Shown here: piece after piece, positions 11,913-26,000 of the stretch
Layout: the number at the start of each line of letters is the position of its first letter
Numbering within the stretch: the stretch's first letter is position 1
Origin: Epiperipatus broadwayi
Taxonomy: Eukaryota > Onychophora > Udeonychophora > Euonychophora > Peripatidae
Reading direction: 5' to 3'
Assembly (NCBI GenBank): GCA_028023455.1
Contig: JAQFVV010000073.1
Span: forward strand, 1,163,001 to 1,227,000
Length of the DNA stretch: 64,000 nucleotides
Position numbers and translations under genes: made by a program
The notes under the pieces: model-generated
What the model was told of the DNA's origin: nothing
What the model saw: the letters and a program-made list of their open reading frames with translations, nothing else
Databases searched by the model: none

Positions 11913-12805
11913 TCAGCTTTCCCTGGTCCAGTTCTTAAGAACTTGGTAAGCCGGTTTGTTATTGGTCCAGTCTGGTACACTTCTACTGTTCATTGTTTTA
12001 TTCTTCCACTGGTCGATATAGTTTACTTCTATAGTAGGTCTCATTCTTTCTGATGCATCAGGCAGTCTAGACAGTGCATCAGCATGTTGGATCAACTTCT
12101 CACTTCTGTAATTTAAATCATAATCATAGGCTGAGATTATTGATATCCAGCATATCATTCATGGACTCAGATGGTCTGGAACAGAGTTTACTTTATTGAA
12201 TATTCCCAACAAAGGTTGTGGGCTGTAGTTATTGTAAATTTTCACCCATATTCATATTGGTGGAACTTTTTAATTCCATAAACCATTGCCAGTGCCTCCT
12301 TATCTATCTGACTGTAGTTTCTCTCAGCATTAGATAGAGTACTCGAAGCATAGGCTATCGGTCTCTCATCACTTGGGGTTGAATGACTTAGCACCACCCC
12401 TACTCTATACACTGATGCATCTGTTGTCAGGCATAAATCTGCTTCATGGTCATAGTGTACTAAAAGTTTCTCAGACATCAAGAGAGATTTAACCTTCTTA
12501 AAGGCATCTTCATGCTCTGATGTCCACATCCAGACTTCATTCTTCTTCAAGAGATCAAATAATGGTTGGTCCACATGTGCCTTTCCCTTTGGAAAAGAGT
12601 CAAAATAATTAATAAGCCCTAAAAATGCTTGTAATTCCTTGACATTTGTAGGTTTGGGAGCATTATATACTGGTTTTGTTTTCTCTGGTGCTGGAATTTT
12701 TTCTTGTTCGGATATAATGTGGCCTAGAAATTTTAGTTTCTGCGTATTCCATACACATTTGTTAATATTAAGAGTTGCTCCAAATTCTTCCAATCTTTGA
12801 CACAC
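11913..12805 (-). pseudogene. Ty3/gypsy RT thumb, RNase H and linker, degenerate
   Basis: The frame 12242-12805 starts with CQRLEEFGATLNINKC and KFLGHIIS (the conserved LGH of gypsy RT), then LQAFLGLINYF. The RNase H follows, with LTTDAS (catalytic Asp) and YSQIDKEALAMVYGIKKFHQY. A short stretch (12159-12241) with several stops interrupts it. The 11913-12158 frame then resumes with ISAYDYDLNYR and HADALSRLP, the canonical end of the gypsy RNase H region. RNase H would degrade the RNA strand during cDNA synthesis. Confidence 0.85.
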
Positions 12806-12865
12806 TAGAGTGACTTTATCCCTGAGGACTTCTGATTTTGCAGTGATGATGATTTTTGCAAAATG

Positions 12866-13363
12866 TTATGCCTTCTCTGAAAGGGCTAGGACCTCTCTTG
12901 TATTTGGAACTGGGTATGCACTCTTGCAGATATTTTTGTTTATTGTTCCACGATAGTCACCACAAATGCGTATTTTGCCATCTGGTTTGTTTACCACTAC
13001 AACTGGTTTATCCCAGTCTGAATTTTTAATTGGACTTATTATGCCTTCTTGTAATATGTCATTTAAGGCTTCTTCAACTTTAATGCATTGTGAAAATGGT
13101 ATTTTCCTAGTCTTGCAAATTACTGCTATTGCGTTTTCTTTTAACTCTAGTTGTACTGGCTTTGTTTTCATTTGTCCTAAATTTTTAGTAAAAAGTGATG
13201 AGAATTTAATCTTTATTTTGTTTCCAATATTTATTTTCTTTATTATATTAATCCTAATTCCCAAAGGATGGAACCAGTTTCCGCCCATTAAGGGTTTTAT
13301 CTTTTTATGTATTATATATAATGGTAGAACTCCTTTGTTTGAGTTCAACTTGACTTTGACCAT
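12866..13363 (-). pseudogene. Ty3/gypsy protease end and RT fingers; catalytic core deleted
   Basis: This frame contains GNWFHPLGI (the region linking protease and RT), then KVEEALNDILQEGIISP, DKPVVVVNKPDGKIRICGDYRGTINK and YPVPNTREVL, the hallmark N-terminal half of gypsy RT. In intact elements about 75 further residues follow, including the Y-x-D-D active site, before the RLEE segment. Here only about 25 codons separate VLALSEKA (ending at 12866) from CQRLEE (starting at 12805), and no DD pair is seen. The catalytic palm has therefore been deleted and the element cannot make a working RT. Confidence 0.83.
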
Positions 13364-13539
13364 ACCTTTCCGATAATTTTGACTGTGTTTCCATTTATGT
13401 CTGTTGTGTGAACTTCAGTACTCTCAATTTTTTTAGGCTTGTTATCTTTAAAAATAGATTGCCAATCCTTTAGAGACATGAGGGAAACCCTGGAGCCCCT
13501 ATCTATTTCCATTTTACAACATTTTCCTTCGATGCACAC
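13345..13539 (-). pseudogene. Ty3/gypsy aspartic protease remnant
   Basis: A short frame reads CCKMEIDRGSRVSLMS. Retroviral-type aspartic proteases have D-T/S-G at this place; here it is D-R-G, so the catalytic loop is altered. TTDINGNTVKIIG follows, matching the flap side of this family. It overlaps the next frame by 19 bp at the lower end. It would normally cleave the Gag-Pol polyprotein. Confidence 0.7.
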
Positions 13540-13659
13540 AGTTTGGTTATAATTCTGATTCTGAATTTTTCAGTGTTTTGATCTTGTATCGATCTTTTGA
13601 GTTGTTTTTTCCAAAATCTCTCACTAGGGTTCCTCATGTTTTATACAGTTGTTTACAAT

Positions 13660-14290
13660 TGTGTTCAACAAGTCCGGGTTTTTTTGCAGCAGAAACATAA
13701 GCAGTTAAAGCTACAATCCTCATTTTGTTCAGCATTTTTCTGAATCAGATGGTAAAGGATACAATGTGACATAGTATTCACATATTCTTTTGCTTGCTCG
13801 ATTATGAGTTCGCTCATGCTTTTTTAATGGCCTCTTTATATGTAATGCTCGAGTCCGCAAGTAATTGTTCACGAAATTTATTGTCATATAATCCGAGTAG
13901 CAACTGTTCAAGCAGTGCTTCTTCTAACAATTGACCATAAACACAATCTTTAGCTAATTCATGCAGGGCTGAATCATATTCCTTGAAGGTTTCAATTTTT
14001 GTCTGATGTCGTAAACGAAAGTGTAGTCTAGTGATGTGCTTCAATGGTAGCAGGCAGAACTCTGAAGTTAATCTTTCAACCACATCATTGTATTGTAGAC
14101 TTTCTGGTTCAACAGGTTCACATAACTGGTTAGCTACTTCTAAAACCTTGGTTCCTGCAAAACCTAAAAGTGTGGCAATTTTAAGGTCATTTTCCTTAAC
14201 ACTGTAAAGTGTTTGTCAACCAGTTCTACATATAACGGTTAATTACTGGGATTTTCAACATCAAATTCTCCTATTCGTAGTTGTATATGG
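13660..14290 (-). pseudogene. Ty3/gypsy gag remnant with degenerate zinc knuckle
   Basis: The clearest frame is 13814-14083, with LHFRLRHQTKIETFKEYDSALHELAKDC and LLGLYDNKFREQLLADSS; this is a capsid segment typical of the metazoan gypsy gag family. Upstream sequence to about 14290 continues the protein in other frames, so there are several indels. Downstream, at about 13669-13705, a C-x2-C-x4-G...H-x-x-C-like knuckle is present, but it is interrupted by a 7-A run that puts the second half in another frame. It is not known whether this run was once a programmed frameshift site or is just decay. Gag would form the capsid and bind RNA. Confidence 0.7.
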
Positions 14291-14325
14291 TGGCCATTTT
14301 TTATTCGAAAAACTTTCAGAGATCC

Positions 14326-14343
14326 TGTCTGACTGTGCCAATT
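14326..14343 (-). promoter_or_regulatory. Candidate primer-binding site of the Ty3/gypsy element
   Basis: On minus, a few bases inside the 5' LTR, the sequence reads TGGCACAGTCAGACAGG. It begins with the TGG expected opposite a tRNA CCA end. It lies about 5-6 nt from the LTR edge. The tRNA was not identified. Confidence 0.45.
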
Positions 14344-14348
14344 TGATG

Positions 14349-14552
14349 TGTATGCATCAACTTAATTGAATTCTCCAACAGATTTGCTAACAAAAATTAG
14401 ATTTATTAACAACTTTAACACAAAAAATAATGCATAGTTATAAGTTATACTCTAAGAAAGTTTTCTAACTAAAACTCTTCTACTAGATAAAATGTTCAAC
14501 TCTTCACATTCTTGATTGTTTAACTTAATTAACAATGGCAGGTGACATTACA
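14349..14552 (-). repeat. 5' LTR of the Ty3/gypsy element
   Basis: 204 bp, about 95% identical by eye to 10468-10670, with the same TG...CA ends. The position beside the primer-binding-like site makes this the 5' LTR on minus. Confidence 0.85.
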
Positions 14553-15812
<1,260 letters not shown>

Positions 15813-15895
15813 GGCCCACTATAAAACATCTATTGAAACATGCTTAGTACAAATATTGAATTAAGAGTTAAATAAAATAAAATATTGCAATTTTC

Positions 15896-16388
15896 TTAAT
15901 CACATTTTTGATTCTCTCCAATCTTTATAATAGGTCTAGTTAATTTTATTAGAGGTGCAATATCACTTACATAATTTCCAATATTTTTCTTTTTATCACA
16001 TGCATACTTACACAAAATATTATTTCTATGTAAAAAAAGACCTAAAACCAGCCATTTTATAATTATGTGGCACTTTAGATAAATATGGAATATACTCTCT
16101 CGTTTCAATAGGTTTAATAAACAATTTATAGTTAATCATATTATTGTTCCTTGAAATCATCAAATCTAAATATTTAATACTGTTATTATATTCTTTCTCC
16201 ATAGTCCAGTTAATACCTTTTAATTTATTATATTCATCAAAAATTTTATCAATCATTTCTGAAGAAGCACATACAAAAACATCATCTACATATCTCGTAT
16301 ATATCTTAATATTTCCCATAAATATAAATGTGTTTAAAATCTCTTCTTCATAATATGACAAAACAAAACTGCATAACTGTGCCACCAA
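15896..16388 (-). pseudogene. Penelope-like element RT fragment (frameshifted)
   Basis: The frame 16026-16388 contains IYTRYVDDVFVCAS, whose Y-V-D-D is the RT catalytic motif in the form used by PLEs. It is followed by IKYLDLMISRNNNMINYKLFIKPIETREYIPYLSKVPHNYK, the PLE thumb signature. The protein continues in the neighbouring frame (15896-16108) with LHRNNILCKYACDKKKN. The switch is at a run of seven A (plus strand) near 16031-16037, consistent with a one-base indel. The fragment lacks the N-terminal RT half and the GIY-YIG nuclease. Its upstream end meets an inverted copy of part of itself. Confidence 0.82.
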
Positions 16389-16472
16389 TAATATGATTGA
16401 CTATAAATTGTTTATTAAACCTATTGAAACGAGAGGGTATATTCCATATTTATCTAAAGTGCCACATAATTA
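16058..16472. repeat. Inverted duplication of a PLE RT segment (arms of ~85 bp)
   Basis: The coding segment for NYKLFIKPIETREYIPYLSK appears on minus at about 16061-16145 and again on plus at about 16387-16471, with only a few differences. The arms are separated by about 240 bp, which hold the YVDD-containing part. The plus arm directly precedes a short TA run and the palindrome at 16476-16613. This indicates head-to-head joining or fold-back insertion of PLE copies. Confidence 0.85.
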
Positions 16473-16475
16473 TAT

Positions 16476-16613
16476 ATATATAAAATACATATTTTGCGGG
16501 TTCATCCGTGTTAAAAACTTTTAATACCAATACACTGACGTTTCGAAACGTCAGTGTATTGGTATTAAAAGTTTTTAACACGGATGAACCCGCAAAATAT
16601 GTATTTTATATAT
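16476..16613. repeat. Perfect 138-bp palindrome, PLE-terminal type
   Basis: Two 69-bp arms are exact reverse complements with no spacer, centred between 16544 and 16545 in TTTCGAAA. The arm contains CGAAACGTC followed by AGTGTATTGGTATTAAAAG, resembling the GAAAC-GUC part of hammerhead-bearing PLE termini. Being beside a PLE RT fragment, it probably represents two PLE ends joined head to head. Perfect identity suggests recent formation, gene conversion between arms, or an assembly fold-back. Confidence 0.9.
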
Positions 16614-16637
16614 TTAACCCGTGCAAATCTTCGTTTT

Positions 16638-16641
<4 letters not shown>

Positions 16642-16731
<90 letters not shown>
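16642..16731. repeat. (TA)n microsatellite
   Basis: About 90 bp of pure TA, 28 bp after the palindrome. Confidence 0.97.
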
Positions 16732-16735
<4 letters not shown>

Positions 16736-19033
16736 GCTAATATAATCTATGATACTGAGAGCATTTTGTTTGTTTGTTTTTCTCACACAAAGTTGTATAC
16801 TAGCAAAAATAAACCTCAAATTTACTTCATTTTTGAAATTATTATTTTGTATTTATTTTTTTAAGTTGACTACATTGAGTAAGATAAAAAAATTTGACAT
16901 AAAAAATCAGACATTTTAAAAGAACTGTACCAATGCATATATTTTTACAGAAAGAAATAGTAAGCTGAATGTTTCTGATATGTCTAGAATGTATTTCAGT
17001 TAATAAAGAACACAATATTAAAATGCATTAGTAATAAAATCATTTGGATTTCAACTAAATTGTTGGGGAAAAGAGAAATTTTAAAAATAGATAACTAGAA
17101 GGAGCAGCAATATTATTGGGGAAGTAAAAAATATTAAAGCAGAAAAGTCGAAGATAAGTTTAATTAGATAGTGGACATGTTTTACAAAAAGTAGAAATGA
17201 CTCAAGAAATTCTGTAAAAGCAACTTATATTATTTCAAAAAAATAAACAGGAAATTCAAAACTATTTCCTAAGGGGAGTTTATAAAAGTCTGCATCCTAT
17301 TTGTCATAGAATTAATCTATTCCAAAAATAAAAAGAAATTTGAAAATATAAGTATGTCATAAAGAACAGTTACAAAGTGAATGGATGCATTGTCAGTACC
17401 TGTAGAACAGTAATTGGTGCAAAAAATACCTGTTTTGATTGGTATTAGCTATTGTTTGATGAAAGTAAAGATTTTGTAGTAACCGCTCAACTCTCACTTT
17501 GTATTAGAATTGATCACAACTTTACTGTTATCAAAGAAATGTTAACTTTCACTCAACATGAGACAAAGAGAATGGGCAGCAATATCTTTAATAAATTTAA
17601 AAAAAAAAAAAGAATGTTAAAATTCAACCTTGGTTAATATAATTTATCAGAACATGCATTAAAGCAGCCAAGTCAGGGGGGGGGGGCAAGAGTATTTTAA
17701 TATGTTAAAGGTAAAAAGAAATTTAAGGGGAAAATGTTTTCCATTGCATAAGTTAACAGCAAATGTTAAGTTCTAAAGTTATTTACATAGAGCATGTACT
17801 AACTGTGATAGCTAAGTGCATAAATAAAATTAAATCTAAATCTGCATTTAGCCACTAAGAATTCTTAAAATATCTAGAGAATGAAGTTAATATTGACAGA
17901 TCAATGTCTTTCAAAAGCAACTATTTTTAAAAAAGTTTTCTTTGAAGTAAAATATGTTGTTAAGCCCTACATAAAATGGATTGTGTGATTTTTCAATTAT
18001 TACTGACATAACTATTCATTTAAATGCTCTAAATATAAAATTATAAGAACAAAATCAATTAGTAACTGAATTACAAGGAGTATCTTTCAAACAAAAAATA
18101 AACTATTAGTTTTCTAACATTTACCATACTTTAAATAATACTTAAACTAAACAAAAAATACATCACTAGTTTAATAAAATTGCATAATGCATTTGAAGAA
18201 AGTTATCCAATTTTGAAAGCAAAGAAACTTATTTTGAAATATCTTTCAAAAGGAAAATTTATTCACAAACCATAAGAATCATTTACAAAAAAAGGACATT
18301 TACATATCAATCTCAATGGAAACCAGTTAACAAAATCGGAGTTTAGGCTTGAAACTTATTTTGAAATATTTTCATATCTTTTTATATCTGACATATATTA
18401 ACATCCTGAAAAATACCATATTGAGATTACAGAATTTTCAGAGAAAAATTTAAAAATTAAATTAATAGGATTATTGAATAATTAATTTTCTAAAAATTTA
18501 AATTCTCTCAACTTTCCAAACTTGATTGACACAATATCATTATACACATAAAAGTGTGAACAATGTTTTTTGAAAATAACAATCATAAAATCAAAAGAAC
18601 GATTATCTTCTAATCAATAAAATAATTAGAGCACGATTTTTCCATAGCTTCTATTAAAACTGAAGTGGGTGTACATTCTTTAGCAAAAAATATGCATGAC
18701 AAATATTACATTATGTATTTTATCAGATTAATATTTTGTTGTTATTATGGATAATAAATTGTTTAATGAATTTATGTTTAAAGATAATGAGTTCTTTAAT
18801 GAATTTATGTTTATGTTCGAACATATAATAATAAAAATAATTAAATAATAATAATGTTATAAATATTAATTCCTATTAAGCACAACGTCAGCATGTAATA
18901 CTTAAATAAGGCTAAAACCTTAGTAAATGTGCCTTGAGTGTTTAATTTATTACAAGAAAGACCTCTACAAATCTAAACACAAGATTTGACTTTATAAAGA
19001 TAAGAACAGCCCACTCTTATATTCAACCTATTT
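16732..19033. other. AT-rich region, no recognisable gene
   Basis: Only short, Ile/Phe/Lys-rich ORFs. The one oddity is an 11-base G run at 17676-17686. No retroelement motif was found. Confidence 0.5.
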
Positions 19034-19341
<308 letters not shown>

Positions 19342-20006
19342 ATCTACAGCATTATGTTACTTTATTTTTAATTCACACACAAAAAAAAATTATAGCTCAC
19401 CTTTAAATAAGGTAAAAGTTGAAATTAGCTCACCAGTTAAAAAGGTTACTTGTCCCTGGTTTATAATTTACAGTATTCAATGTTTGTTTTGGTTTTTTGC
19501 TGGATGCTGAGAGATTACAAGGACTTAGAATAAAAAAGTTTGCTGGAATGACATAGAAAAATGAAAAGATGAGTCCAAGAAATAAGACTAAAATAAAGAT
19601 ACAATTATTTAATAGATTGATAATTATTGAAAATAGTAATGGTAGTGAATCCACATTATTTGAATATTTGCATACTGCAACATTAATTATGAATTTGTTT
19701 AATTAGAAATAGATTCACATAGTCTATAGTGATTACTATTTTTTAACATTTACAAAATAATTATGGGATAATGTTACTTTAAATTTATACAATATTAAAT
19801 AATAGTATGTTTAAATGTCAATTTGTTATTTATAAACAGAACTGAAAGTTAAATTTTTTATTACAAATTCAGTTTTTAAAATATTTTATAATTACTATTT
19901 TTAAATAGCGTCTACATTATTTATTATTTTTACAATATATTTTTACTTTTATTATTATTATAGAATGACAAGATAATTCGTAGTATTAATATATATGTCT
20001 ATCACA

Positions 20007-20007
<1 letters not shown>
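19342..20007. other. AT-rich region, no recognisable gene
   Basis: Contains one hydrophobic minus-strand ORF (19430-19654, 74 codons) without a recognisable domain; it is treated as chance. Confidence 0.45.

Positions 20008-20062
<55 letters not shown>
20008..20062. repeat. (TA)n microsatellite
   Basis: About 55 bp of TA flanked by partial repeats of a short ATGTCT/CAT-containing sequence. Confidence 0.95.
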
Positions 20063-20065
<3 letters not shown>

Positions 20066-20720
20066 TGCCATAGTATAATATGTTCTGCCGTAGTATAATA
20101 TCTGAGCCGTCTGAAATCTAAGATTTTTTTTCGTTTACAAGAAAATCTAGAATTTTTCATTTATGTATGCAGTGTATTTTAACAGTTTAGTTACTGGGTA
20201 GCTTCTGATAAACAAATAGATATTTCACTATCCTTAAACTGAGCACTGATTATATATATATACACACACACATCTGTGTGTATGTATATGGGAGATGATA
20301 ATCTGGACCAACTGATGAGTGCTGGTTTTTTACAATCATTAGCAATTAAATTATAATACTATACATTACTACAAACTTTGATAGTTTCTATAATTTTATT
20401 ATTCATTTATTATAATATTATCTAGCCAGAATATTAAATAAACATTTTATATGTTTCATTTTATTACCATATATTTGGCCTTCCAAATAAAATCTGAATG
20501 AGATTTTTCATCACAGGTAAATCCTATTATATTTGATTAATCTTAAACATAATGTCTCATTGTTTACAATAATTTCATATTATTTAATTTTTTTTTATTA
20601 CAATATATAAATATATGAATACAAGATTATTTAAAATTTGATTTTAAGATTTCAAAATGTGATACATGATTTACATATAACGTTTATTATTTTTTACACA
20701 AAAATTTATACATGTATATA
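20063..20720. other. AT-rich spacer, no gene
   Basis: Nothing recognisable. A small ACACACA...TGTGTGT hairpin lies near 20262-20284. Its end marks a sharp boundary with the repeat that starts at 20721. Confidence 0.45.
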
Positions 20721-21116
20721 CTGTACCGGTCGGTTTTGTCTGTTCACATAACAAAATCTAGTATCTAGGCAAAAGTACCTAGACTCCAATCATGCACAAG
20801 ATACATAAGTCAGGAAGACTCATGAACTCTACCCTATTTGCCTATTTTCCAGATCTACCAACTTATGAGCAACAATCCCGATGATATCGATCTAATTTTA
20901 ATTCTCTCCACCGGCATCGCACATCGGAGATAAAAAGAGACTCTAATTTAAGTTTAATGATGGAACAACTTAGCATGAACTATAATTTGAAAGCAATTAA
21001 AGATTGTGACCTTTCTTATTAATTATATATTAGCGGAGATCATCTGGTTAGTACTAGCATAAATTATTAAATAAGATATTAATTTAACTAAAACAACACA
21101 ATGATTCTGAGATGTA

Positions 21117-21118
<2 letters not shown>

Positions 21119-21203
<85 letters not shown>
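21119..21203. repeat. (TA)n microsatellite inside unit 0
   Basis: About 85 bp of TA at a place where array units have only about 10-12 bp of TA, so it is a local expansion. Confidence 0.95.
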
Positions 21204-21207
<4 letters not shown>

Positions 21208-22826
21208 GATTTATTAATTTGACAAACATAAATAAATGTGTGTCATTACTTATTAATCATTGGCCTCATAAATCTTAGATGACATTTGGGAATGGAGAAA
21301 TAACATTACATTTTGTTTATAAGTTATGGAATTAGATATAATAAATAACTTTGTTTATAATTGTGGCTATGCCAATAATATATAATTATGATGATGACTA
21401 CAAGACTAAGCGCTGTTTAAAAATATAATTTTGAAATACTACTCCACCCTCAGAAGGAAAGAAACAACTGATTTAATTATCATTTTGGATGAAGCCTTAA
21501 ATTCATACAAAATACATTTTAATAATATTTAGTTTGTGGAATGATAAACATGTGTGAGATAGCTCGTGAATATATTTATAATAGTGTCATCTCAAGGATG
21601 CAATTTTAAACTAGTGGAAATAGATTTCTTTAGCAAAATCACAACATTACGGCTTATGGATATTCATGGGTTTATTAGAAATATAACAGAAAGGCAGTGC
21701 ATGCATGGTGGTGTATTTATGTGATCCAGTCACAGATCCTAGCATGTGCTTCAGAGAATTCATTTTGAGAAATAGACCGATATAAATCTGTGACATTAGC
21801 AGAATTGGTTCATGAACGAAGAGTGGTCGGCTATGCATTTATTGGTCTCATTTTTCCAGAGCGATCCCCATATAAAGCACACCCATACAACCAATAACAT
21901 AAAAAAATAAAAATAACATTAAAATAGAGGCTCAATGATACTGGAGGTTAAGTTATATAGAGTTAGGATAAATTAGAAATACATAATCATAAATAATTTA
22001 CATGAGATTACATAGTAGAGTATCAGGATAATTATTCTTAGAGAAGGCTGAGGTTAAAAGAGTCATAGAGTGGCTAGAGTTCTTTTACCTTTCATAAATG
22101 GTGGTGGTCCTTGATGCTTTTAAATGTTCATCAGAGTTAATATACTAGATCAAGGTTTTGGAAGCAGGCACACAGGTAGCATTTTATTTACTTAATTTGT
22201 AGTCATTGGAAAGTTCATAGGTATGGAATCCAAAGCTTTTATTATGGGAACGAGCATATTGGAACAGATGAGAAGGTGAAATTTCTCCTACTCACTGCAC
22301 ATTGAATTGAAATTTGAACCAGCATGGATTATGTTTACCATCATTATTTTATGGTTGTCTCCTCCCTTTTTTGGATTCAAATCCAGCCATATTTATACCC
22401 TTTTTCTTGATGATGTAGTGGAGCAATTAGCTGCTGGACCTGAGGCAATTTGAACACTTTAGCAAAGTTGAAATCTGCTGACCAGATATCTTTTGTTTAA
22501 TAAGTTTTTTGGAAACAATGCAATACTGTTACAATTTTCTCGAACGATTGTTTTAAAATAAGTCTTATGATTTTAAAACAAGTTGAAGTGGATAAAATTT
22601 CCACTAATGAATTTTTTTACTTTACTATTACAAATTGTAACATTTTAATTCTAACTAATGGGCTTTACCAGGTAATTGTTTTTGAGAAACTTCTTAAAAG
22701 AGTTGCATCATTTTCTGACTGCTAATGTTAAATATATAAATAATAAATTACATATATGAATTTTAATACACTTGAATAATATGACTTTATTTATGTGATT
22801 TATGAGCAATCTCCCCACACTGAATA

Positions 22827-23012
<186 letters not shown>

Positions 23013-26000
23013 ATTTTATATATATATTGTGCTCTTTTCTATAGGTCAGTAATAGTTTATAACAGTCAATTACTAAAAACTTTTAAATTTAGAATATGTT
23101 CTTTTAATATGTCAATTGTATTAATTCAATTATATCTTTAAAGTACAATTTGAGGCTAAAGCAAATACATAGTATATAAAATTATAGCGAATTATTTGAA
23201 AATAGTTATATAAAGCTTTAAATATTGTTTCATATGGTTGTAAAAGCTGGCCATATTAAATAACACAGCTATAAAAATTAAAAGTATATTTAATAAATTT
23301 GATTTTAATAGTTTAAAACCGATAAGTTAATAAACACAGTGTTTAAATTTATAATCATATTTAATAGTCAAAATTAATATATTTTAAAAATAAACTTTAT
23401 GAGGGTGAGAATTGTATTTAATTCTATATTTTCTAAATTGTTCTTCCAAATTTTATAATTATATTATATAATATAATAAGTGTATCAATTAAATAAATCT
23501 AGGCAGAGAAATAGATTAAAACCCGTATGTCAAAGTTATAATCATGTGACTTTTAATGTATACTCTCACACACACTGCTTGTTTGAATTAATAACAAAGT
23601 TTAAAATATTTTAAAAGTTATATTATAGAATTGGATAGAATTATTGCCTATCATAAAAGTAAATAGTATTAAACATTAAGTTAACTATCATATAACATAT
23701 TTTAAATAATGTAATAAAGACGAATACATTCATAATATAAAAATTAAATATTTTATTTAAATAAAAATAGATAAATTGAATATTAAGAATTGGAATAAGT
23801 TATTAAATGTTATTTTAAAAGTTATTTTAAATGTTTAAATAGTTTTAATAAAATAATAATTTATTTAAAAGTAATATTTTAAATAATATTTTAAGTTCAT
23901 TACGTCATAATTTTTTTATTTTCAAATATAATTCTACTATAAACTAAAAATATGTAAATTTGTTCTCAAGCTAAAGTAAGAATTAACCAATAGGAATAGG
24001 TATTCTTACAGACTATACATATCGTCGTAACTAAGTTATCGGGAGAGATTAATAATGTATTGAAACACGGAGAGAGGTAAATTATAACTATCAAAAGATA
24101 GTATTTTAAAATTTTTATTTTAGTCAATTTGTTTTAGTACTTTCTCATAATTTATTTGAAAAAAAAAATTGATAATTTTAACAGTAACTTGCAAAAAAGA
24201 GAGTGTAAACTAAAAAATATTTTAATAATTTCGTTTAACATGCTTTGTTAAATTTTTTAAAGTTCCTTTATCAGTCGTATTTTATCTAAAAGTTTAACCT
24301 AAACTACATAATAAAAAATGGATATACTACAAAATAAAATGGATATAAATTGTAATACTGAAAAAATATTTGAAATATTTATTGATACAGCTTTATTTAT
24401 GCATAACCGGAGAATTTTTTTTGGTACATAAAAAAAAACACAGCTCGGACATTATACGGAGTCTAAAAATGTATTGAAACGTATTATTTATAAGCTGATC
24501 CAAGATTTATTTTTCTAAATACTAATAAGACAATTATATTTCATGGATTATTTTATATAATATGATATTCAAAGGAGTAAAATGTTATATCCTTTCTGAA
24601 GGTAACATTTTTTAAAAATATTTTTCAAGAATTAAATAAAGAACCCAGGAAAATATGTTACAGAAGCGTTTTGATATTAAAATATCCATTTTTCGAATTA
24701 TTTAAAATGTATTTGGAAAAGATTTGTTCAAAAGTACTTGAAGTTTTTATTTTAAAGTGATATATAAAAATACCAAATGAAAGTTTAAATGTATCAAGAA
24801 GGAAACATAGATAAAAGGTGAACACATAGATGAATAAAAAGATGGATTCATGGAAATACAAATAGTACTTAAATGTTTATAGAATATTTTTAAAGTTAAA
24901 TTAGATGGATTAATGCATCGGATACACAGAGAATATTGGTAGAGAAGATTAAGAAGCTTCACGGGATTAATTAATATTATGATTTAATAATTATCATCCT
25001 AAATACGAAAACCAAGGATTATTTTCTATAAATTTTACTAAATGGATTAATAATCATTTGTATTTTAAACTTTAACGCACTTGGAGAAGAACATTTTTAA
25101 AAACTCTAGAGAAAATAATAAGCATTTTGGGCTTATCAGGAACTATCGTCAAGAAAATATATAATTATAGTTTTGATTCTTTTTATTTTATTAACCTAGT
25201 TTAAATCTAAATTTTTTTAAGATTAGGAAAAACATAAAAACATTAATTTATTAATATTAAAATTTTATAATATAACAATCTAATAATTTAGCTAAAAATA
25301 TTTTAATATAAAGTGTATGGGTATGAATTTTTTTTTTTATATCTGCAATGCTCAAGTGGATAAAGAAAAGCCTACTGAACACGATGACTAGATAAAGGTT
25401 ATTGGTAATAATAATAACTATTGATAATTTATAATGTATATTTTTTGTTTTCTTTAGATCATCCATAAATTGGAAGAATGAAGTGTAAAGTTTTTTTTTT
25501 TTTACTTATATGTACAGCATTTCATACAACATTTTAAAAAACATTATGAGATAGGATTGATTTGAAAATATGCATACGACAATTTTTTTTTTTTATTAGT
25601 GATATAATCCAACTTATAACAAATAGTTATGTGATTCTTTTAAAATTTTCATATTGGATATTCAAATATTGTCTAAGTAGATTGTATATGATTAAGCATA
25701 CAGAGCAATGAAGTAAGCAACTTTTCTTATGGGATCGTAAGATTGTTTAACTATTAATGAATTTTATTTATTGTTTTTGTAAATGCAGATAGTTATTTAT
25801 CGATGTAAGATATGGAAAATCTTGAGAAATAATGTTGAGATAATTGCTTGAAAGTACTTAGTGAACAGGAAACCAAGATGATGTTTTAAGAAATAGGATG
25901 TTATAAGGAATGGAAATAATATTTAGTTTTTTTATGTGGTTATCAGCATAGTTAACATAGCCCTATGACTGATACACATTTTATTTGGACAGTGTTTATA

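Larger units (their letters stand above)
10468..14552 (-). mobile_element. Ty3/gypsy LTR retrotransposon, internally deleted and degenerate
   Basis: A 4.1-kb element on minus bounded by two direct repeats. Reading from 14552 down, the order is LTR, a primer-binding-like site, gag, protease, RT, RNase H, integrase, LTR, which is the Ty3/gypsy gene order. The internal part is about 3.7 kb, short for a gypsy element, because of deletions including the RT core. A purine-rich GGTGGAGGAG sits directly against the 3' LTR on minus (10671-10681), as a polypurine tract should. No target-site duplication could be recognised with confidence. The two LTRs differ at about 10 of 203 positions plus one indel, so the insertion is not recent. 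Confidence 0.9.

Noticed and set aside
16565-16819. ORFs with long Tyr-Ile repeats (also at 21023 and 39695)
   Set aside because: They are translations of (TA)n tracts, not proteins.
19430-19654. 74-codon minus ORF with a hydrophobic N-terminus, resembling a small membrane protein
   Set aside because: AT-rich codons give Ile/Leu/Phe-rich peptides by chance; no supporting motif or context.
20305-20325. CTGATGAG motif as a possible hammerhead core
   Set aside because: No GAAA segment or closing helix was found nearby.
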